A stretch of DNA of 64,000 nucleotides, from contig JAYRZB010000004.1 in assembly GCA_041916675.1 (NCBI GenBank), positions 62,001 through 126,000 of the forward strand. The letters are read 5' to 3'. How positions within the stretch are numbered: position 1 is the stretch's first letter; the number at the start of each line of letters is the position of its first letter. The notes below the pieces were generated by a model, which saw only the letters and a list, made by a program, of their open reading frames with translations, made no database searches and was not told the DNA's origin. This DNA is from JAYRZB01 sp041916675. Its GTDB lineage: Bacteria; Pseudomonadota; Alphaproteobacteria; Rhizobiales; Devosiaceae. Made by a program: the position numbers and the translations under genes. Shown here piece after piece: positions 26,430-33,934 of the stretch.

Positions 26430-26810
26430 TCAGGGGGTTTCAGCCGCTTCGCTGCAGGCAATTGGGGCAGTGCCTTCGGGCGCGGTGACATCGGTCAGCG
26501 TGGCATCGGGGCCCTTGCTCCACCACTCGAGCGCGCCCGAAGCATAGCGGGCGCCAGAGGCGGAAACGACGTTGACGAAAATCTGCTTCTTGCCATCAAT
26601 GGGCACGAAGGCAAGGAAGGTCGGGGCGGCGTTGATATATTCAACCAGGATCGGCTCGTCCGTGCCTTCGCAGAGATAAGACACCACATTGCGTTCGGCA
26701 TTGCCGTCGAAGGTCAAAACCACCTGTGTCGAGGTTTCGAGCGCCAGCGCAGGCAGCGCCGAACCGGTAAGGGCGGCGAGGGCCAAAATGGCTTTCGTGA
26801 ATCGCACCAT
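26430..26810 (-). CDS. MliC-like (C-type lysozyme inhibitor) secreted protein in urease operon
   Basis: The ATG at 26808-26810 has AGGAGG seven bases upstream; an in-frame TTG two codons earlier is less suitable. The 126-residue product has a signal peptide (MVRFTKAILALAALTGSALP, cleavage after ALALA near residue 24). The mature domain has the MliC pattern: VVSYLCEGTDEPILVEYIN, a strand with FVPIDGKKQIFVNVVSASG, then ARYASGALEWWSKGPDATL, with a cysteine near each end (YLCEG and PIACSE). There is no lipobox cysteine, so it should be soluble in the periplasm, like PliC rather than MliC. Inhibition of lysozyme is inferred from the family pattern only. Confidence 0.82.
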   Translation of the reverse strand: MVRFTKAILALAALTGSALPALALETSTQVVLTFDGNAERNVVSYLCEGTDEPILVEYINAAPTFLAFVPIDGKKQIFVNVVSASGARYASGALEWWSKGPDATLTDVTAPEGTAPIACSEAAETP

Positions 26811-26873
26811 GGTCAATCCTCCTTCACTAACCGCCGACCCTGAACCAGAAACAGGGTTTGCGCCAGACCCGGA

Positions 26874-28580
26874 TCAGAACAGGAAATAGCGCTGTGCCAT
26901 CGGTAGCACGCTGGCCGGTTCGCAGGTGAGCAATTCACCGTCGGCGCGCACTTCATAGGTTTCGGGGTCTACCTCGATATGCGGCATGGCAGCGTTGTGG
27001 ATCATCGAGGCCTTGCCGATGTTGCGGGTGTGGGTCACCGGCAGCATGGCCTTGTCGACGCCGAGCCGCTGCTGCAGTCCGCTATCGAACGCGGCCTGCG
27101 AGATGAACGTCACCGATGAGCGCGCCGGCGATTTGCCAAACGCGCCGAACATCGGACGGTAATGCATGGGCTGCGGCGTCGGGATCGAGGCGTTGGGGTC
27201 ACCCATCGGCGCCGCCGCTATGGTGCCGCCAAGCAGCACCATTTCGGGTTTCACCCCGAAAAATGCCGGGTTCCACAGCACGAGGTCAGCGCGCTTGCCC
27301 ACTTCGATGGAGCCGATGTGCCGGCTCAGGCCATGGGCGATGGCGGGGTTGATGGTGTATTTGGCGATGTAGCGCTTGACCCGGAAATTGTCGTTTTCGC
27401 CGGTTTCCTCGGGCAGGCGCCCGCGCTGGCGCTTCATCTTGTCGGCGGTTTGCCAGGTGCGGATCAGCACCTCGCCCACCCGCCCCATGGCCTGGCTGTC
27501 CGAGGAGATGATCGAGAACGCCCCGATGTCATGCAGGATATCCTCGGCCGCAATCGTCTCCTTGCGGATGCGGCTTTCGGCAAAGGCCACGTCCTCGGGG
27601 ATTGAGGGCGACAGGTGGTGGCAGACCATGAGCATGTCGAGATGCTCGGCAATGGTATTGCGCGTATAGGGGCGCGTGGGGTTGGTCGAGGAGGGGATGA
27701 CATTGGGCAGCCCCGCCACCTTGATGATGTCGGGCGCATGCCCGCCACCGGCGCCTTCGGTGTGGAAGGCATGGATCGTGCGACCCTTGAAGGCCGCCAC
27801 CGTGTCTTCGACAAAGCCGCTTTCATTGAGCGTATCGGTATGGATCATCACCTGCACGTCGAACGCATCGGCCACCGTGAGACAATTGTCGATGGCAGCA
27901 GGGGTTGTGCCCCAGTCTTCATGCAGTTTCAGCGCTGAAGCACCGGCAAGGATCATCTCCTCAAGCGGGGCTGGCTGGCTGGCATTGCCCTTTCCGGCCA
28001 GCGCCAGGTTCATCGGAAAAGCGTCAAAACTCTCGATCATGCGCCCGATGTGCCAGGCCCCCGTGCAGGTGGTGGCGAGCGTCCCATGGGCCGGGCCTGT
28101 GCCGCCGCCGAGCATGGTGGTTACCCCGCTCATCAGCGCTTCCTCGATCTGCTGAGGCGCGATGAAATGGATATGGGCGTCGAACCCGCCTGCCGTCAGG
28201 ATGCGGCCTTCCCCGGCGATGATTTCAGTCGATGGGCCGATGATGATGGTCACGCCCGGCTGGGTGTCTGGATTGCCCGCCTTGCCGATACCGGCAATGC
28301 GCCCGTCCTTGAGCCCGATATCGGCCTTGTAGATGCCGCTATGGTCGACCACCAGCGCGTTGGTGATCACCGTGTCGGCGGCGCCCTGGGCGCGGGTGGC
28401 CTGCGACTGGCCCATGCCATCGCGGATCACCTTGCCGCCGCCAAATTTCACTTCCTCACCATAGGTGGTGAAGTCGTGTTCCACCTCGATGATCAACTCG
28501 GTATCTGCCAGTCGCACCCTGTCGCCGGTGGTGGGGCCATACATATCGGCATAGGTGGCGCGGGAAATGCGGGCGGGCAT
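26874..28580 (-). CDS. ureC: Urease alpha subunit (catalytic)
   Basis: A 568-residue amidohydrolase that hydrolyses urea to ammonia and carbamate using two nickel ions. All active-site residues are present at family positions: H136 and H138 (FDAHIHFI), carbamylated K218 with H220 (ASALKLHEDWG), H247 (IHTDTLNES), H273 (AFHTEGAGG), flap C320-H321 (VCHHLSPS) and D361 (SSDSQAMGR). Length is one to two residues from the Klebsiella enzyme. It is separated from ureB by an unknown 128-residue gene and a repeat-filled gap of about 640 bases, unlike the tight ureABC of most bacteria, so it may need its own promoter or read-through. Confidence 0.98.
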   Translation of the reverse strand: MPARISRATYADMYGPTTGDRVRLADTELIIEVEHDFTTYGEEVKFGGGKVIRDGMGQSQATRAQGAADTVITNALVVDHSGIYKADIGLKDGRIAGIGKAGNPDTQPGVTIIIGPSTEIIAGEGRILTAGGFDAHIHFIAPQQIEEALMSGVTTMLGGGTGPAHGTLATTCTGAWHIGRMIESFDAFPMNLALAGKGNASQPAPLEEMILAGASALKLHEDWGTTPAAIDNCLTVADAFDVQVMIHTDTLNESGFVEDTVAAFKGRTIHAFHTEGAGGGHAPDIIKVAGLPNVIPSSTNPTRPYTRNTIAEHLDMLMVCHHLSPSIPEDVAFAESRIRKETIAAEDILHDIGAFSIISSDSQAMGRVGEVLIRTWQTADKMKRQRGRLPEETGENDNFRVKRYIAKYTINPAIAHGLSRHIGSIEVGKRADLVLWNPAFFGVKPEMVLLGGTIAAAPMGDPNASIPTPQPMHYRPMFGAFGKSPARSSVTFISQAAFDSGLQQRLGVDKAMLPVTHTRNIGKASMIHNAAMPHIEVDPETYEVRADGELLTCEPASVLPMAQRYFLF

Positions 28581-29220
28581 GGTCGGCCTTTCGGGATCGG
28601 TGCGTCGCTCATTTGAACCGCCTATTATTCAGGCTGTCCAGCAAAATGCCGCGTTTGGAGGCAGGGGGCGTACTATGCCACCCCCACCTTGATCCTCCTC
28701 CTGGAACGGGGGAGTGTTCACATTGGACTGTGGGTGGCTTCCCTCACCCCCACCCCATCCCTCCCCCTCGAGTGGGAGGGAGCCCGTGTTTCACGGCTTG
28801 CGTGTTTCCTCCCCCTGCCAGGGGGAGGATCAAGGTGGGGGTGCAGCGCTCTCCAAATAAACAGTCCTTCATAAGGTGGAGGGGTCAGGGGTGGGGGTGG
28901 GCAGCCATCGACCACGCAACAAAACTCATCCCCGCCTTCTCAATCTCCATCATCATTGCCCCGTCCCTCCGTTGCGGCGTGGTTGCAACGAACGATCAGC
29001 GGAAGGGAAATGGGGAAGCCGGGGTCGCCTGGTTTCGCGCGAGGCTATAGCGACAGCTGCCGGTTAAGGTCCGTCACCTGGATCGCCCTCGTGAAAAACC
29101 CCATTGTCTGGGGCAAAGGACGCTTCGCACCAAACCATATACCCCATACTGAGGCCGACTTTGCCCCAGACCGCCGCACCAAAACCTCGCCCGGAAACCC
29201 GCGCGGGGCACAGCCGCTGG
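28581..29220. other. 640-base gap inside urease operon; holds a palindromic repeat cluster
   Basis: The gap between the 128-residue unknown gene and ureC holds the mosaic inverted-repeat element (28676-28905, listed separately). The remainder (28906-29220) has short open frames on both strands without ribosome sites or coding character, and I see no gene in it. A short dyad-like CATTGTCTGGGGCAAAG at 29102-29118 echoes TTTGCCCCAGA at 29160-29170 (shared complement CTGGGGCAAA, ten bases), a possible stem. A promoter for ureC may lie here. Confidence 0.6.
28676..28905. repeat. Mosaic of inverted palindromic intergenic repeats
   Basis: Four GC-rich units are arranged as nested inverted copies. 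CACCCCCACCTTGATCCTCC at 28679-28698 is the exact reverse complement of 28824-28843, and similarity continues for about 15 further bases with each unit itself a clamp of CTCC...GGGGGAG. A second pair (CCTCACCCCCACCCC at about 28743-28757, and GGGGTGGGGGTGGG at about 28888-28901) flanks the inner area. The pattern resembles the CCCTCACCCC...GGGGGAGGG intergenic repeats common in Hyphomicrobiales. Not an insertion sequence: no transposase is present. Confidence 0.75.
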
Positions 29221-29607
29221 TTATTGCTGAGCGTGTTTGCGATACTGGCGGATGGACGCATCGATCAGTTTATCGAGCAGCTTGTCGCCCTGGAGGACGA
29301 CGGGGTCCTTCTGGGCCCGCGCCACCAGCGACACTGCCAGCGCCTGAATGGCATAGGCCGCCTTGCCCTTGCCTTCCTTGACCAGGGCATTGCCGCGCGT
29401 TTCCATCATTTTAAGCATGGACTGGTAGTCCTGCATGTTCATGCGCGATTTGAGGTTGACCCAGGACTTGCTTTTGCTGTCGGCAACAATGCGCGAAGCA
29501 AAGCTGCCGAGCAGGAACATGGCCTCGCCGTCATCGACCCCATGGGAGTGCAGGTCTTCGAGCACAGCAGCGAGGCGTTGCTTGAAGTCATCTTCCTTGG
29601 TGGGCAT
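29221..29607 (-). CDS. Unknown helical protein between ureB and ureC, 128 aa
   Basis: A 128-residue soluble, lysine-rich, mostly helical protein: MPTKEDDFKQRLAAVLEDL, a central MFLLGSFASRIVADSKSKSW, NLKSRMNMQDYQSMLKMMET and a C-terminal DASIRQYRKHAQQ. No cysteines or His clusters typical of nickel carriers, no signal peptide and no membrane span. I do not recognise a family. It lies 76 bases after ureB in the same direction, before the repeat-bearing gap and ureC, so it is likely cotranscribed with ureDAB. Composition matches its neighbours, giving no sign of recent transfer. Confidence 0.75.
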   Translation of the reverse strand: MPTKEDDFKQRLAAVLEDLHSHGVDDGEAMFLLGSFASRIVADSKSKSWVNLKSRMNMQDYQSMLKMMETRGNALVKEGKGKAAYAIQALAVSLVARAQKDPVVLQGDKLLDKLIDASIRQYRKHAQQ

Positions 29608-29683
29608 GGGCAGGCATCCTGTCGAAGAAAATCAGGCACCGATGTACCCTTGTCACCCCGATAGGGCAAGCGTTGCTCAGCCG

Positions 29684-29989
29684 CTAAAGCGCGCCCATCA
29701 CCTTGCCCTGGAAGCCGAAGACCGTCCGCGCACCTGAAAGCGGCACCAGATTGACCACCCGTGCCTGCCCCGGTTCGAAGCGCACCGCAGTTCCGGCAGC
29801 AATATCGAGCCGCATGCCGCGGGCTTTTGCGCGATCGAAGCGCAGGCCACTATTGGTCTCGAAGAAATGATAATGAGAGCCGACCTGGATCGGCCGGTCG
29901 CCGGTATTGGCCACCTCGATGGTCACCACCGGCGCGCCAGCGTTGAGTTCGATCTCGCCAGACCTGGGGAAAACTTCGCCCGGTATCAT
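29684..29989 (-). CDS. ureB: Urease beta subunit
   Basis: A 101-residue subunit starting MIPGEVFPRSGEIELNAG with the family signatures VANTGDRPIQVGSHYHFFE and RFDRAKARGMRLDI, ending VFGFQGKVMGAL. It packs on UreC to form the (UreABC)3 trimer. It is separate from ureA rather than fused (fusions occur in Helicobacter). It starts ten bases after the ureA stop. Confidence 0.97.
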   Translation of the reverse strand: MIPGEVFPRSGEIELNAGAPVVTIEVANTGDRPIQVGSHYHFFETNSGLRFDRAKARGMRLDIAAGTAVRFEPGQARVVNLVPLSGARTVFGFQGKVMGAL

Positions 29990-29999
29990 GATGCCTGCC

Positions 30000-30302
30000 T
30001 CATCGGATCGGTTGGTGGACGGTGACGAGCTTGGTGCCGTCGGGGAAAGTAGCTTCCACCTGCACGTCGTGGATCATTTCGGCAATGCCCTCCATCACCT
30101 GTTCGCGGGTAACCACATGGGCTCCGGCCTCCATCAGGTCGGCGACGGGTCGACCATCACGGGCCCCCTCGACCACGAAGTCGGTGATCAGGGCGATGGC
30201 TTCGGGATGGTTGAGCTTGACGCCGCGTTCGAGCCGTCGGCGCGCCACCATCGCCGCCATGGCGATCAACAGCTTGTCCTTTTCGCGGGGCGTCAGGTTC
30301 AT
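30000..30302 (-). CDS. ureA: Urease gamma subunit
   Basis: A 100-residue subunit, exactly the typical length. It begins MNLTPREKDKLLIAMAAMVA, followed by RRLERGVKLNHPEAIALITD, EGARDGRPVADLMEAG and ends PDGTKLVTVHQPIR. It completes the UreABC holoenzyme. It lies eight bases after ureD and ten before ureB. Confidence 0.98.
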   Translation of the reverse strand: MNLTPREKDKLLIAMAAMVARRRLERGVKLNHPEAIALITDFVVEGARDGRPVADLMEAGAHVVTREQVMEGIAEMIHDVQVEATFPDGTKLVTVHQPIR

Positions 30303-30310
30303 GGTGCGTC

Positions 30311-31138
30311 CTAGATGTGCCAGAGCCGGGGCACCGCGCCGGTGCCCGAGAGATAAGCGATAACCGGGGCCACGATGCGGCGCAAGGTGAGCCCGGAGGG
30401 CGCAATCGCCCGCAGCACCAGCCGTTCGCCAACGACGCTGGCCGCGGCGCGGGCCCCGTGCGGGATCAGCGAACGCACGGTTGCTAGCCGGGCTTCGGCG
30501 TCAGGCGCAATGTGCAATATCGTGGCAAAGGCTTTCGCACCATCGAGCAGGGCGAAGCCGTCGCGCTGGCGGGGTTCGGCCGACAGGCGGGTGGATTCGG
30601 CATGGAGCAGCCGTCCGTTGCGCCGGATGCGCCAGTTGTCGCTGAGGTGGGCACCGCGCGCCTCCTCGCCCATGGCCTCGCGGCCGAGCAGGATGGCCTC
30701 GACGGCAGTCAGTGTGGCGGTGCCTGCCAGATCGACCTCAAGCACGCGGTTGAGCCGGGCATTCTCGAACAGAATTGTCTCCTGCGGCAGCCAGTCGATA
30801 TGGGCCCCGTTCGCCGCCGACAGGTAGGTAGCAATACGAGCATCCGGGCCGAGCGAGCGGTAAATGCGCTCGCAGGCCTGCGTCGTCAGCACCAGTTTTG
30901 CATCCTCTCCGGCCTCGGCGCGCCAGCTTATTTCGTCGCCACCGGTCAGGCCGCCGGCGGTGTTGATCAGCACGGCCTGCAGGCCAGCGTCATGCGTATT
31001 TGGCAGGCGGATCTTGGCGCAGCCATCCTGATAGAGGGTCTGCAGCCGGGTCTTGCCGGCACGTGGTGCAACCACAATACGTCCTGCACCCCGGGCTCTT
31101 TGCAACGGTGCGGGGTCGCCTTTGGCGGACGGTATCAT
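30311..31138 (-). CDS. ureD: Urease accessory protein UreD
   Basis: A 275-residue accessory protein and the first gene of the operon. Signatures are LQTLYQDGCAKIRLPN, AVLINTAGGLTGGD (the core UreD motif), LTTQACERIYRS and WLPQETILFENARL. UreD binds apo-urease and channels nickel from UreF/UreG. The ATG at 31136-31138 has no strong ribosome site (AATAAG precedes it). A long dyad lies 99-122 bases upstream. Confidence 0.96.
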   Translation of the reverse strand: MIPSAKGDPAPLQRARGAGRIVVAPRAGKTRLQTLYQDGCAKIRLPNTHDAGLQAVLINTAGGLTGGDEISWRAEAGEDAKLVLTTQACERIYRSLGPDARIATYLSAANGAHIDWLPQETILFENARLNRVLEVDLAGTATLTAVEAILLGREAMGEEARGAHLSDNWRIRRNGRLLHAESTRLSAEPRQRDGFALLDGAKAFATILHIAPDAEARLATVRSLIPHGARAAASVVGERLVLRAIAPSGLTLRRIVAPVIAYLSGTGAVPRLWHI

Positions 31139-31206
31139 CTTATTTCATCACGCTGATGCGCATCGTCTGAACAGCCATGAGCGTCGCCTGTTTGCATGTC
31201 GTCTCA

Positions 31207-31260
31207 CCAATTCTAACGCCATTCGATCCTGCCCTCCGATGCACAGTACAATGTGCATCG
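31207..31260 (-). promoter_or_regulatory. Candidate ureD operator: 9-base-arm dyad plus weak sigma-54-like element
   Basis: CGATGCACA (31237-31245) and TGTGCATCG (31252-31260) form a perfect inverted repeat around the six-base spacer GTACAA, centred about 110 bases before the ureD ATG. The TGCAC...GTGCA core resembles NtrC half-sites, but the gap between the TGCAC and GTGCA halves is eight bases instead of the usual seven. Reading leftward, TGGCGT-N5-TTGG at 31221-31207 is an imperfect match to the sigma-54 TGGCAC-N5-TTGC pattern (the key GC is GG). Nitrogen control of urease is known in other bacteria; here it is inference. Confidence 0.45.
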
Positions 31261-31643
31261 CCCGCTCCAACGGATTTGCAAGGCACGTGCCAGACTTTAT
31301 CCCCCGCTGACAAACCCCTGTTATCTTTGCGCGAATTGGTTTTGTCCGAGGGCCTCGCCATCATTGTACGGTGCGCTGCCGGACGAGAGATGCCGGTTCG
31401 CTGGGCAGTTCTGTCGGGCCGTGCGCAAGCGCTAGGCAGAATACTGAGCGCTGAAAATCGGTCAGGTCGCTCCGGCGCAGAATTCACCCGCGTCGTCCCG
31501 GGCCTGTGCGGGTATCGGTATGTGCAACCAATTGTCGGGTGGCGCCGTTCTCCGTGCGAAAACCCGGCAGCCAGTTGTTGGCCAGCCGATGAATCGGATG
31601 AAGCGGGCCGGGGCCGACGCTCCCCAGCCTGCGGCACCGATAG

Positions 31644-31678
31644 GAGTGCGAGAGCCGTAAGGCCTCGCACTCTTTTTT
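31644..31678 (+). terminator. Strong intrinsic terminator with no annotated gene upstream
   Basis: GAGTGCGAG (31644-31652) pairs perfectly with CTCGCACTC (31664-31672) around an 11-base loop and is followed by six T. The polarity is rightward. The nearest rightward gene upstream ends well before ureD, so it must end either a small RNA or read-through/antisense transcription from the ureD side. Confidence 0.8.
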
Positions 31679-31869
31679 GTTCAAAATCAAAAATCACTTT
31701 ATCATCAATTGATTCCAATAATGAGTTGATTGACGGAAGAGTAAGAACCGCCTGTTTTTCAATCATCTCAAGATCTAATAGCAAAACGCAATTTCCATGA
31801 AACCCTTCTCGTTGCTGTTGTGTTCGCAACAGTGCCGTCAATTGTCGGCGGCGCGAAAGGAGGTATGTC

Positions 31870-32643
31870 ATGAAGCCTGTCCAACTTATGTTCGCTGCAA
31901 GCTTTCTTGCCCTCTCTAGCCTTGCGGTAACTCCGGCTGTATCCGCCGGTCTTTTGGGGAACCTGCTGTCCATCAATGATGATGACGACGATTCCCTGGT
32001 TAATCTCGATATCGGTGGAAGCGGCGGCGGTCTTGGGATCGGCGCCAGTGTCGGCGGCAACAACTCTCTGCTGGATGCCGACGTGCAGGTTGGCGGCAAC
32101 AGGGGCATTGTCGATGCCAATGTTGGTGTGGGCCGCAACCTGGCCAATGTCGGCGTGAACGTCGGTGGTGATAACCTGCTCGATGTTGACATCGGCATCG
32201 GCGGACCGCGTGGCCCGGGTGGACCCGGAGGTCCCGGCGGCCCTGGTGGGCCCGGCGGACCGGGAGGACCTGGCGGCCCTGGTGGTCCCGGTTTCCCTGG
32301 CGGCGGTGGCGGAGGCGGCATGTTTGCCGGCCTCGGCGCCAATTGCGTCACGCCCGGCTTGCAGCAGATCGTCTCGCTGATCAATTCTGGCAACTATACC
32401 GGCCGGACAATGGCTGCGTGGCGCAAGGCGGCCAATGTGCAGATCGTCCCCGTCGTGATCTGCCCTGATGCCAAGTCCCGTATCCGGGCTGGCCTGCGCG
32501 GCAATGGCGCCATTGGTTGGTTGCAGAGCGCTGCGGCCTCCGATGCCCTGATCGCTGCTTCGTTGAGCCGCACACGCTATGACTTCGGCGATGTGATCGC
32601 CGTCGATCAGCGCGGTGGCACCCTGGTTGTCTACGTGCTCTAA
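31870..32643 (+). CDS. Secreted protein with collagen-like Gly-Pro tract
   Basis: A 257-residue exported protein with AAAGGAGGT directly before the ATG. Segments: signal peptide (residues 1-26, ending PAVSA), an acidic run (NDDDDDS, 36-42), glycine/asparagine/valine-rich pseudo-repeats (DIGGSGGG, DVQVGGNRG, NVGVGRN, NVGGDN, DIGIGG; 47-112), about 11 Gly-Pro-x triplets (112-144), a Gly7 stretch, and a compact C-terminal domain (150-257) with cysteines at 159 and 198. I do not know a family for the C-terminal domain. The layout suggests an extracytoplasmic fibre or coat protein. It ends at a terminator, so it is monocistronic. Confidence 0.85.
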   Translation: MKPVQLMFAASFLALSSLAVTPAVSAGLLGNLLSINDDDDDSLVNLDIGGSGGGLGIGASVGGNNSLLDADVQVGGNRGIVDANVGVGRNLANVGVNVGGDNLLDVDIGIGGPRGPGGPGGPGGPGGPGGPGGPGGPGGPGFPGGGGGGGMFAGLGANCVTPGLQQIVSLINSGNYTGRTMAAWRKAANVQIVPVVICPDAKSRIRAGLRGNGAIGWLQSAAASDALIAASLSRTRYDFGDVIAVDQRGGTLVVYVL

Positions 32644-32661
32644 GCAGACCTGATGATGAAG

Positions 32662-32689
32662 GGGCGCGGCCGGGTTGGCCGCGCCCTTT
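32662..32689 (+). terminator. Intrinsic terminator of collagen-like gene
   Basis: GGGCGCGGCC (32662-32671) and GGCCGCGCCC (32677-32686) form a ten-base perfect stem with a five-base loop, followed by TTT. It lies 19 bases after the stop of the collagen-like gene and just before the end of the convergent ald gene. Confidence 0.75.
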
Positions 32690-32695
32690 GCCGTG

Positions 32696-33814
32696 TCACG
32701 CGGCCAGCACGGCGTCAGGGGTCAGCAGATCATAGCCCTGCAGTTCGGCCACCGGGGCGCAGGTCACGTGCCCATCAAACACATTGAGCCCCGCTCTAAG
32801 GTGGGGGTCGGCCCGCAGCGCGCCGCGCCAGCCCAGGTTTGCCAGCCGCAGGGCGTGGGGCAGGGTGGCGTTGTTCAGGGCATAGGTTGAGGTGCGCGCC
32901 ACTCCGCCCGGCATGTTGGCCACGCAGTAATGCACAATCCCATCGACCACAAATGTGGGGTCGGCATGGGTTGTCGCGTGCGAGGTTTCAAAGCACCCGC
33001 CCTGATCGATCGCCACATCCACCAGCACGGCACCCTGTTTCATGGTCTTGAGCATGCCCCGCGATACCAGCTTGGGCGCTTCGGCGCCCGGCACCAGCAC
33101 CGCTCCGATCACCAGGTCCGCCGATTGCACGGCGTCTTCCAGAACTGCCTTGTGCGAGTACAGCACTCGGGCACGCCCGCCAAAATGGGTTGAAAGCCGT
33201 TCGAGCACAGCGGGGTTCCTGTCGAGAATGGTAACCTCGGCCTGCAAGCCTGCCGCCATTTCAGCGGCGTGAAAGCCAACCACGCCGCCGCCGAGAATAG
33301 TCACCCGCCCCGGTTGCACGCCCGGCACGCCGCCAAGCAGCACGCCGCGTCCGCCATGCGACTTTTCAAGCGCGGTTGCTCCGGCCTGGATCGACATGCG
33401 GCCCGCCACCTGGCTCATCGGCTTGAGCAGCGGCAGCCCGCCCTGCGCGTCGGTCACCGTTTCATAGGCGATGCCGATGACGCCGGAATTGACCAGGTCG
33501 CGGGTCTGGTCCGGATCGGGCGCCAGATGAAGGTAGGTGAACAGGATTTGCCCCTTGCGTAACTGGGCGCGTTCGGCGGCCTGCGGTTCCTTGACCTTGA
33601 CCACCATTTCGGCACTGCCAAACACTTCGGCCGCGTTTGGTGCAATTGTGGCGCCGGCCGCGCGGTAGTCGGCATCGGTGGCGCCAATTCCCGCACCGGC
33701 CATGGTTTCGACCAGCACCTTGTGGCCTGCAGCGGTCAGTTCAGACACGCTTTCCGGGGTCAGGCCGACCCGGTATTCATGATTTTTGATTTCCTTTGGT
33801 ACGCCGACCAGCAT
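32696..33814 (-). CDS. ald: Alanine dehydrogenase
   Basis: The ATG at 33812-33814 (MLVGVPKEIKNHEYRVGLTP) has GGAGGGG correctly placed; an upstream in-frame start adds only seven residues. The 372-residue enzyme reversibly deaminates L-alanine to pyruvate and ammonia with NAD. Signatures: KVKEPQ with the catalytic-site lysine, ILFTYLHLAPD with the conserved His, and the NAD-binding VTILGGGVVGFHAAEMAAGL followed by VTILDRN. Length is typical. It is divergent from an Lrp-type regulator, the usual arrangement for alanine-induced control. Confidence 0.97.
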   Translation of the reverse strand: MLVGVPKEIKNHEYRVGLTPESVSELTAAGHKVLVETMAGAGIGATDADYRAAGATIAPNAAEVFGSAEMVVKVKEPQAAERAQLRKGQILFTYLHLAPDPDQTRDLVNSGVIGIAYETVTDAQGGLPLLKPMSQVAGRMSIQAGATALEKSHGGRGVLLGGVPGVQPGRVTILGGGVVGFHAAEMAAGLQAEVTILDRNPAVLERLSTHFGGRARVLYSHKAVLEDAVQSADLVIGAVLVPGAEAPKLVSRGMLKTMKQGAVLVDVAIDQGGCFETSHATTHADPTFVVDGIVHYCVANMPGGVARTSTYALNNATLPHALRLANLGWRGALRADPHLRAGLNVFDGHVTCAPVAELQGYDLLTPDAVLAA

Positions 33815-33934
33815 GATTTTCCCCTCCCTGGGCAATGCCCGAGCAGAACAGGAAACACGCGGGATTTTGTTGCAAAGTCAGCGCCTGCTGGCATTGTGAT
33901 GGAATGTTCTTGAGCCAAAAGGCATGTCCTTCGA

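Larger units (their letters stand above)
31139..31869. other. 731-base intergenic region without a gene
   Basis: This lies between divergent ureD and the collagen-like gene. It holds the ureD dyad (31237-31260), a strong orphan terminator (31644-31678), and an AT-rich promoter-like patch at about 31680-31740 before the collagen-like gene. Frames on both strands (up to 207 residues on +) show no homology-like character or ribosome site. A small RNA upstream of the terminator is possible. Confidence 0.65.

Noticed and set aside
28613..29067. Short frames across the urease-operon gap
   Set aside because: They translate the palindromic repeats and lack start signals.
31177..31800. 207-residue + strand frame in the gap before the collagen-like gene
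   Set aside because: No ribosome site, Ser/Arg/Cys-rich non-coding composition, and it is crossed by a strong terminator.
31140..32393. 417-residue antisense frame with a Pro-Pro-Gly repeat over ureD upstream and the collagen-like gene
   Set aside because: The repeat is the reverse complement of the Gly-Pro tract. The sense frame has a strong ribosome site and a signal peptide; the antisense has neither.
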